Shown one piece after another: positions 58,708 through 64,000 of a DNA stretch of 64,000 nucleotides (positions are counted from its first letter, which is position 1; every line of letters begins with the position of its first letter). This DNA comes from CAZOBJ01 sp964577825 (lineage in GTDB: Bacteria; Planctomycetota; SZUA-567; JAFGNG01): the NCBI GenBank assembly GCA_964577825.1, contig CAZOBJ010000003.1:1-64000 (forward strand), given 5' to 3'. The position numbers and the translations under genes are program-made. The notes below the pieces were generated by a model that was not told where the DNA came from, made no database searches, and saw only the letters and a list, made by a program, of their open reading frames with translations.

Positions 58708-59557
58708 GGCCCATCACCGCCTCCACCTCGCCGTCTTCTCCGGGCACGGGCGCAAGGATGATCGAGAGGTCCCTGCGAGCCCCATCCCGGTCCTGCGTGG
58801 TCCCCTCCTCCTGAAAGGAGCGCCGTTCGGCGAAAACACGGCGAATCAAGAAGAGGGCCTGCCGCGCGCGGTTCTCATCCAGGAGCTCGCGCAGCAACCG
58901 TCCGGTCACCTGTTCGACCGGTCGATCCAAGTAGCCGAGGGCACGTTGGTTGGCGAACAGGACCCGCGCTTCGCGGTCCAGCATGAAAATCGCATCCGGG
59001 CTCGTCTCCACCAGGGTGCGGTATTTCTTCTCGCTCTCGCGCAGGGCGGCCTGGGCGCGGCGTACCTCGGTGAGGTCCACGTCGATGCAGAAGAGCTCCG
59101 GCTCCCGGCCCGGAGCGCGCAGGACCGCGTGGCTGCTGAACACCGGCACGCGCGAGCCGTCCTTGCGCAATAGGTCGAACTCCCCGGCCGGGGGCATCTC
59201 CTCGCCCGCGGCCGCGCGGTCGGTACACGCGCGCACCATGTCGCGCATCTCCGGCGGGATGATCAGCTCCACGAGATCGCGGCCCATGGCCTCCTCGGCC
59301 GTGTAGCCGTACACGGTTTCGTTCGCCTGATTCCAGAAATGCACGGTCCCATCCGGTCCGTATCCCTGGACCGCGATGCGGGGGAGGTTCTCCAGCAGTT
59401 TGCGGAACCGGGCGTCCGCGCCGAGGTGGGCCGAGCGCAGCTCTGCGCCGGCCAGGCGTTCGCGCAAGTGGGCAAGCTCGCGCTGGAGCGCGCGCAGCTC
59501 CTCGCGCAGCACGGTCGTGTCCGGCTTCGAGGGTCGTCTCGGCGCGTCGGACGCCAC
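58487..59557 (-). CDS. NarL-type sensor histidine kinase, N-terminal PAS-PAS part (split by frameshift)
   Basis: Start GTG 59557 with GGAGG upstream. A short coiled coil (residues 17-45), then PAS-1 (about 48-165, ENLPRIAVQGYGPDGTVHFW in part, DLTEVRRAQ at the PAC end) and PAS-2 (about 172-295, LVETSPDAIFMLDREARVLF in part, GLARDITERKR at its end). No membrane helix, so a cytoplasmic sensor. After GLARDITERKR (about 58690) the frame degenerates to Gly/Arg/Pro-rich shadow translation, while the adjacent frame carries the kinase domains. Real gene extent would be 57976-59557. Confidence 0.8.
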   Translation of the reverse strand: MASDAPRRPSKPDTTVLREELRALQRELAHLRERLAGAELRSAHLGADARFRKLLENLPRIAVQGYGPDGTVHFWNQANETVYGYTAEEAMGRDLVELIIPPEMRDMVRACTDRAAAGEEMPPAGEFDLLRKDGSRVPVFSSHAVLRAPGREPELFCIDVDLTEVRRAQAALRESEKKYRTLVETSPDAIFMLDREARVLFANQRALGYLDRPVEQVTGRLLRELLDENRARQALFLIRRVFAERRSFQEEGTTQDRDGARRDLSIILAPVPGEDGEVEAVMGLARDITERKRGGEATAVSKGAAVSGQRSGARRGARAPPHRRRVPRGDRPDPCRGQGPARGHPAGGARGPAPVP

Positions 59558-59602
59558 CCGGATCCTCCGCTCTCGTCAGCGGGTCAACCGCCCGTCAACC
59601 GT

Positions 59603-60214
59603 TCAGGGACGCGCCCACAGGTCCCGGACGCCGTCCACGACCATCTCGGTGGAGATGGCCCCGATCAGCAGACCGTTGAGCCGGCACAGGATGTTCACCC
59701 ACCGGAAGAACACCCGCTCCCGCCGGCCGCGCACGCGATCGCGCACCGCCTTGAAGGCGAACACCATGCCCACCGCCACGACCATGCCCGCGGCCAAGAG
59801 CAGCAAGGACGCCGCCGGCGTGTGCCGCTTGCCGATGAGGATGGCCTGGGTGATCGTGCCCGCGCCGATCATGAACGGGACCGCGATCTCGCTGGGCAGG
59901 TCCTCCAGCGAGCCGCGCAAGAGCGCCGTCTCGCGATATCCGCGCATCACGTACCCGTAGGCCAGGATCAGGAAAATGGCCCCGCCGAACACGCGCATGG
60001 CCTCGGGCCGCACCCCGAGGAGGTTCACGAGGATCGGCTCGCCCATCAGGGCGCAGAACGCGAAGACCAAGAAGCTGACCAGCGACGCCCGCGCGAGCAC
60101 CCCCTGGAAGTCGCGGCCGGACAGATCGTCCATCACGCCCGCGAGGTACAGGCACAGGGCGAACGGGTTGAGGATGGCCAGGAATGCGGCCAGGCTCGTG
60201 AGATAGTCGTCCAC
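59603..60214 (-). CDS. MarC-family integral membrane protein
   Basis: 203 residues from GTG 60214. Six hydrophobic segments with the family pattern: FLAILNPFALCLYLAG at the N-terminus, FLILAYGYVMRG in the middle and PFMIGAGTITQAILIG. MarC/UPF0056 proteins are inner-membrane proteins of uncertain function, once linked to antibiotic resistance but not shown to be so. It follows the ABC substrate-binding gene by 32 bases. Confidence 0.85.
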   Translation of the reverse strand: MDDYLTSLAAFLAILNPFALCLYLAGVMDDLSGRDFQGVLARASLVSFLVFAFCALMGEPILVNLLGVRPEAMRVFGGAIFLILAYGYVMRGYRETALLRGSLEDLPSEIAVPFMIGAGTITQAILIGKRHTPAASLLLLAAGMVVAVGMVFAFKAVRDRVRGRRERVFFRWVNILCRLNGLLIGAISTEMVVDGVRDLWARP

Positions 60215-60246
60215 CAGGCCCTCTGCGGGCTGTGCCGCGGCGGGGG

Positions 60247-61158
60247 CTACTCCCCTTGCGCCGAGAGCAGCCCTTGGTCGACCAGAAACTCCCGCGCCAC
60301 GTCTTCCTCGCGGCGCTTCTCTTCGTCCACTGCATAATTGAGCCGCTGCATGGACTTCGTGTCAATACGTCCGGCCAGCAGATTCAGTGTTTCGCGTAGC
60401 TCGGGGTACTTCTCCAGGGCGTCTTGGCGCACCACGAACGCGGCGTCGTAGGGCGGGAAGAACCTCTTGTCGTCTTCCAGGATCTTCAGATTGAACTTGT
60501 CGATGCGCCCGTCCGTGGTGAAGGCGTCGATCACGTCGACCTCGCCCTCCTTGCACGCCCGGTACATGAGGCCGATGGCCAGCTGCTTGGGCGGGGTCTC
60601 GAATTCGAACCCATAGTGCTCCACCAGGCCTGGGTACCCGTCCTGGCGGTCCAGGAAGGCCGGGTCGAACCCGGCCTGCAACGCGTCCGTGTGCTCCTCC
60701 AGGTCCGAGATCTTCTCGATGCCCAACTCCTCGGCCTGTTCCGCGCGCATGGTGAGAGAATAGGCGTTCTCGAACCCGAGGGGCTTGAGCCATTCCAGAT
60801 CGAACTCTTCCGGGTAGACTCGCTTCACATGCGCATAGATCTCCTCGGGCGGCTCGCCCTGGTACGTGTTGTCCAGGATGTCCGTATAGCCCGTTCCCGT
60901 ATAGTCCGGGTACAGGCTCAGCTCGCCGCGCTGGATCATCTTGATCGGCAGGTTCGTCTGTAGGTGGAACTTGCGCGTGACCCGCAGGTCCAAGCGATCT
61001 TCGATGAGCTGCGCGGCCATCTCGCCGAGGATCGTCTGCTCGGTGAAGTTCTTGCCGCCGACCACCAGGTCGCCGCGCTGTCCGCGCGTCCCGAAATATA
61101 CAGCCACCCCGATCAGCACCACCACCACGACGACGAAGAGAATCCGTGCCATCTTCAT
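60247..61158 (-). CDS. glycine betaine/choline-type ABC substrate-binding protein (OpuCC/OsmF-like)
   Basis: 303 residues. A single uncleaved-looking N-terminal hydrophobic segment (ILFVVVVVVLIGVAVYF) with no lipobox Cys, so probably membrane-tethered. The family start LVVGGKNFTEQTILGEMAAQLIED (in part) and YPDYTGTGYTDIL are hallmarks of the OsmF/OpuCC/ProX-like osmoprotectant binders. Ligands are quaternary amines such as glycine betaine or choline. Third gene of the transporter operon (22 bases after the permease). Confidence 0.9.
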   Translation of the reverse strand: MKMARILFVVVVVVLIGVAVYFGTRGQRGDLVVGGKNFTEQTILGEMAAQLIEDRLDLRVTRKFHLQTNLPIKMIQRGELSLYPDYTGTGYTDILDNTYQGEPPEEIYAHVKRVYPEEFDLEWLKPLGFENAYSLTMRAEQAEELGIEKISDLEEHTDALQAGFDPAFLDRQDGYPGLVEHYGFEFETPPKQLAIGLMYRACKEGEVDVIDAFTTDGRIDKFNLKILEDDKRFFPPYDAAFVVRQDALEKYPELRETLNLLAGRIDTKSMQRLNYAVDEEKRREEDVAREFLVDQGLLSAQGE

Positions 61159-61179
61159 CTCAGCACCCCCTGTCCAGGA

Positions 61180-61857
61180 TTATGCCCCGGCCTGCGCGCT
61201 TCCCTTGTCCTCGCGCATGCCCGCCGGCGTGAACAACCATTCGCCCACCGAAAGCACCCAGTCCAGGAGCAGCGCCAGGCCCATGGCCGGCAGCGCCCCC
61301 GCGAAAATCAGTGCGTCCTCGGCGCGGTCGATCCCGATCCAGATGAGCTCGCCCAGCCCGCCCGCGCCCACCACGCCGCCCAGGGTGGCCACGCCCACGC
61401 AGATCACCGTGGAGGTGCGCACGCCCGCCATGATGATGGGCACGGACAGGGGCAGCTCCACGCGGAATAGGATCTCGCGGCTGGTCATGCCCATGGCGCG
61501 CGCGGTCTCGGTGATTGCGGGATCGATGTTGCGCACGCCGGTGTAGCTGTTGCGCACGATGGGCAAGAGCGCGTACAAGAAGAGCGCGGCGATGGCCGCC
61601 TTGGGACCCGCCCCCAAGAGCGGGACCATCAGGCCCACGAGCGCGAGGCTGGGCAGGGTCTGGATCACGCCCACGATGCCGAGGACCACCTTGTCCGCGC
61701 GTTTCGCCCGGGTGAGAATCAGGCCCACCGGCACGGCCAGCACGATGGCCATGCCCATGGCCGCCATGGTCAGGTACACATGCTCGCCCAGAGCGTTGAG
61801 AATCTCCCCGCCCCGCTCCTGCAGAAAACTCTTCAGCCCTTGCCAAAAGGCGCTCAC
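61180..61857 (-). CDS. osmoprotectant ABC transporter permease (OpuCB-like)
   Basis: 225 residues from GTG 61857, overlapping the ATPase stop by 4 bases. Five hydrophobic segments; the EAA-like loop is ARAMGMTSREILFRVELPLS (about 132-151), and QTLPSLALVGLMVPLLG and VRNSYTGVRNIDP are typical of the OpuC/YehY permeases. It works as a homodimer in the inner membrane with the ATPase and binding protein. Confidence 0.92.
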   Translation of the reverse strand: MSAFWQGLKSFLQERGGEILNALGEHVYLTMAAMGMAIVLAVPVGLILTRAKRADKVVLGIVGVIQTLPSLALVGLMVPLLGAGPKAAIAALFLYALLPIVRNSYTGVRNIDPAITETARAMGMTSREILFRVELPLSVPIIMAGVRTSTVICVGVATLGGVVGAGGLGELIWIGIDRAEDALIFAGALPAMGLALLLDWVLSVGEWLFTPAGMREDKGSAQAGA

Positions 61858-62837
61858 CTCTCCTCCCCCAGCTCACCGAGCACTGCGCCGACCGCCTGTA
61901 GCAAGTCGTCCTTGTGCAGCTCTCCCATGTACTCCTTGCCTCGATACACGGGCAAGTCACCGCGGCCGGTCTTCTTGAAAAGGTCCAGCGCGCCCACCAG
62001 AGACATGCGGGCGCCCAGCCGCTCCTCGGGCGGCGGCCCCTCGGGGGCCTGTTCGGGGCGCTCCTGTTCCTTGAGGATGGTGCGCACCGATCGCGTGAGG
62101 AGCGAGAGCTGAAACCGCTGCTGACCCAGAAACTGGTCCACGAACTCGTTGGCCGGCTTCTCCACGAGCTCGGCCGGCGGGGCGACTTGCTGGAGCCGGC
62201 CTTCGTCGAGCATGGCGATCCGGTCGCCCATCTTCACCGCTTCGAACACGTCGTGGGTCACGAACAGGATCGTCTTCTGGATCTCGCTTTCGAGCTCCAG
62301 GAACTCGTTCTGAAGCCCGTCCCGGGTGATCGGGTCGAGCGCCCCGAACGGCTCGTCCATGAGCACGATGGGCGGGTCGGCGGCCAGGGCGCGGGCCACA
62401 CCCACGCGCTGCTTCTGCCCGCCGCTCAGTTGCGCGGGATATCGGTCGCGAAAGGAGTCGGGGTCCAGGCCGACCATGTCCAGGAGCTTGTCGACCCGTT
62501 CGGCGATCTTGTCCGGTTGCCATTTCAGGAGCCTGGGAACCACGCCGATGTTGCCGCCCACGCTCATGTGCGGGAACAGGCCGATGTGCTGGATCGCGTA
62601 CCCCATCCGCCGGCGCAGCTTGATGGGGTTCTCTTGCTGGATGTCGCGGCCCTGCACGGTGATGGTGCCCCTGGTGGGTTCGATGAGGCGGTTGACCATC
62701 TTCATGGTGGTGGTCTTGCCGCTGCCGCTGGTGCCCAACAACACCAGGGTCTCGCCCTCGGCCACCTCCAGGTTGAGGTCACAGACCGCCTGCACGTCGC
62801 CGGGGAAGACCTTCCACACCTCTTCGAACCGAATCAT
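61854..62837 (-). CDS. osmoprotectant ABC transporter ATP-binding protein (OpuCA-like)
   Basis: 327 residues from ATG 62837. Walker A GTSGSGKTTT (35-44), signature LSGGQKQRVGVARAL (about 137-151), Walker B IVLMDEPFGALD, switch His in FVTHD. The C-terminal 60 residues (RMSLVGALDLFKKTGRG) look like one degenerate CBS-type unit rather than the tandem pair of OpuCA, so ionic-strength gating may differ. Its ATG overlaps the stop of the methyltransferase gene upstream (ATGA). Confidence 0.93.
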   Translation of the reverse strand: MIRFEEVWKVFPGDVQAVCDLNLEVAEGETLVLLGTSGSGKTTTMKMVNRLIEPTRGTITVQGRDIQQENPIKLRRRMGYAIQHIGLFPHMSVGGNIGVVPRLLKWQPDKIAERVDKLLDMVGLDPDSFRDRYPAQLSGGQKQRVGVARALAADPPIVLMDEPFGALDPITRDGLQNEFLELESEIQKTILFVTHDVFEAVKMGDRIAMLDEGRLQQVAPPAELVEKPANEFVDQFLGQQRFQLSLLTRSVRTILKEQERPEQAPEGPPPEERLGARMSLVGALDLFKKTGRGDLPVYRGKEYMGELHKDDLLQAVGAVLGELGEER

Positions 62838-64000
62838 GTCTGGGGGCCGCCCTCCGTCTTGTCCACCTCCAGGATGCCGCACAGCCCGTGCCCGGCCCCG
62901 CACCCGGTCTGAAGCTGCATGACGATGTTGCGCAGCGTGTAGCCGAGCTGCGGCTCGATCACGTTCTCTCGCGGCAGGCCCACGCCCATCCAGCCCACGC
63001 CCTCCACCACGCGCCGCATGCGCACCATGGCCTCCACCAGGGGCCGGGGGTAAGTGGGCAGGGGCGGCGGGGGCTCGGTGCGCAGCGTGCCCGCGGTCTC
63101 GTCGTAATCGCTCAACAGAGCCTGCACATAATCGATCAGCGTGTTCCAGCACGCCTGCAGGTGCTCGAAGTAGTTGTTGAGGAAGTCGAAGCCCCGCCGG
63201 GGCACGTAGTCCAGCTTCACCGTGGCGAGGTCCGTGCGCGTGTTCGCCTCGTGCAGGGAGTTGACCGTCCGGCGCATCGGCTGCGCGTGCGGGTTGTACT
63301 CCCCGGTGTCCATGTGCCGGCCCGTGAGCACGGACCGGTCGAAGTACACGAGCGGGCGGATGGACACGCCGGCGCGTTCCGAGGCCTGGGCCACGACGGC
63401 CTCGGCCTCCTGGCGGCTCATCAGGCGCAGGAGCAGATGCTGCAGCTCGTCGCGGCGAGCCTCGCGCTCCTCTTCCTCGTAGATGTAGCTGACGATGTAG
63501 TCCATGTTCCGGTGCTCGGCGAGGTCGTTCGTCCACAGCGTCTGCCACTCGTAGGAGTACCGGCCCAGCCAGTCGCACACGATCAGGCAGTAGTCATCCG
63601 TGCGCTGCGCGATATCCGCGAGCAGGCGCACCGCGGTCTCGTCCTCGTTGTGGTGGCTGAAGGTGCCGTAGCTCGTGAAGTACAGGTCATACGGCGCCTC
63701 GGACGGGTCCAGGGGCAGGCCCTCGGTGAAGTCGGCTTGCTCGAAGCTGACCTTGGGGTTGCGCCCGTAGATGCCCCGCGCTTGCGCCAGGAGGTCGGGG
63801 CTCAGGTCCACGCCGCGGTACGCGCCCAGCACGTCCGGGGTGAGCAGGTCGACCTCCGAGTCCTCCAGGTTGCTCTCGCGCTCGCGCACGCCGGTGAGCA
63901 GCTCGAAGCCGTCCGCGCTGCCGCAGCCGAGGTCCATGATGCGCAGCCTGCGCATGCGCCGGCGCACCCGGCCCAGCAGCCGGATCAGGTGCGGTTGCAG
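62834..64000 (-). CDS. class I SAM-dependent methyltransferase (5' end outside window)
   Basis: At least 388 residues; the frame is open to the window edge, so the start is not visible. Motif I is MDLGCGSADGFELL near the visible N-terminus; YRGVDLSPDLLAQAR is the acidic-loop strand II and FEQADFTEGLPLD strand III. A long C-terminal half (about 200 residues, with PRLLVYFDRSVL-like text and RRGFDFLNNYFEHLQ) is not part of the standard fold and is not recognised. Translational coupling with a betaine/choline transporter ATPase hints at a role in osmolyte or quaternary amine metabolism, which is inference only. Confidence 0.8.
   Translation of the reverse strand: MQPHLIRLLGRVRRRMRRLRIMDLGCGSADGFELLTGVRERESNLEDSEVDLLTPDVLGAYRGVDLSPDLLAQARGIYGRNPKVSFEQADFTEGLPLDPSEAPYDLYFTSYGTFSHHNEDETAVRLLADIAQRTDDYCLIVCDWLGRYSYEWQTLWTNDLAEHRNMDYIVSYIYEEEEREARRDELQHLLLRLMSRQEAEAVVAQASERAGVSIRPLVYFDRSVLTGRHMDTGEYNPHAQPMRRTVNSLHEANTRTDLATVKLDYVPRRGFDFLNNYFEHLQACWNTLIDYVQALLSDYDETAGTLRTEPPPPLPTYPRPLVEAMVRMRRVVEGVGWMGVGLPRENVIEPQLGYTLRNIVMQLQTGCGAGHGLCGILEVDKTEGGPQT

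Overview
High-GC bacterial DNA (a run of 100 N at 29890-29989 shows it is a scaffolded draft, probably a metagenome-assembled genome). The gene set combines an outer-membrane barrel protein and a parvulin-type periplasmic chaperone (so a Gram-negative envelope) with a stand-alone NrdD-like glycyl-radical domain, Gfo/Idh/MocA and URO-D family enzymes, family 4 glycosidase, FG-GAP and beta-helix carbohydrate proteins, and a histone-like Lys-rich protein. That mix suggests a PVC-group or Hydrogenedentota-like lineage, but this is only an inference. TGA is used as a normal stop throughout. Most large opposite-strand reading frames are GC-driven shadows.

Layout. 1-5 kb (all minus strand): a carbohydrate-related island with an SGNH hydrolase cut by the window edge, a NagB-like sugar-phosphate deaminase broken by an in-frame TGA, a short duplicated tail of a GH4 gene, a secreted right-handed beta-helix protein, a frameshifted gene fragment and an intact GH4 glycosidase. 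This part is visibly less GC-rich and looks rearranged. 5-19 kb: secreted transglutaminase-like protein, an amino-acid permease fused to a PTS EIIA-like domain, a GT4 glycosyltransferase, an HtrA-type protease, signal peptidase I, a CPBP protease, a URO-D family protein, a biotin ligase fused in frame to a secreted repeat-like protein, the glycyl-radical domain protein and the Lys-rich protein. 19-27.7 kb: valS with a clear promoter, an amine-dehydrogenase/D-aminoacylase pair, an FG-GAP protein and tRNA-Arg(CCG). 28-37.5 kb: a TPR/transglutaminase-like membrane protein, the assembly gap, a Gfo/Idh/MocA enzyme truncated by it, an AAC(3)-like acetyltransferase, a metallo-beta-lactamase-fold hydrolase, an endonuclease Q-UvrD helicase fusion and a beta-propeller glycosidase-like protein.

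37.5-47.4 kb: the most striking block, all minus strand: a TPR plus beta-barrel outer-membrane protein (Slam-like), a 1600-residue FecR-domain protein whose C-terminus resembles TbpB-type surface barrels, a CHASE2-adenylate/guanylate cyclase behind a terminator hairpin, and a secreted TPR protein. I propose these make a surface-display and signalling system. 47.4-52.7 kb: tRNA-Gly(GCC) with a consensus promoter, a DUF3352-like secreted protein, a parvulin chaperone, and a membrane-anchored protein whose 3' end contains the promoter and first 30 bases of tRNA-Leu(GAG). 52.8-56.7 kb: one operon for pteridine reductase (PTR1/FolM type), FolB, a nicotinamidase-like hydrolase and nicotinate phosphoribosyltransferase, i.e. 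folate and NAD cofactor supply. 56.7-64 kb (minus strand): a receiver-only regulator, a NarL-type two-component system whose PAS histidine kinase is split by a frameshift, a MarC-family protein, and an OpuC-like glycine betaine/choline ABC transporter translationally coupled to an upstream SAM methyltransferase that runs off the window.
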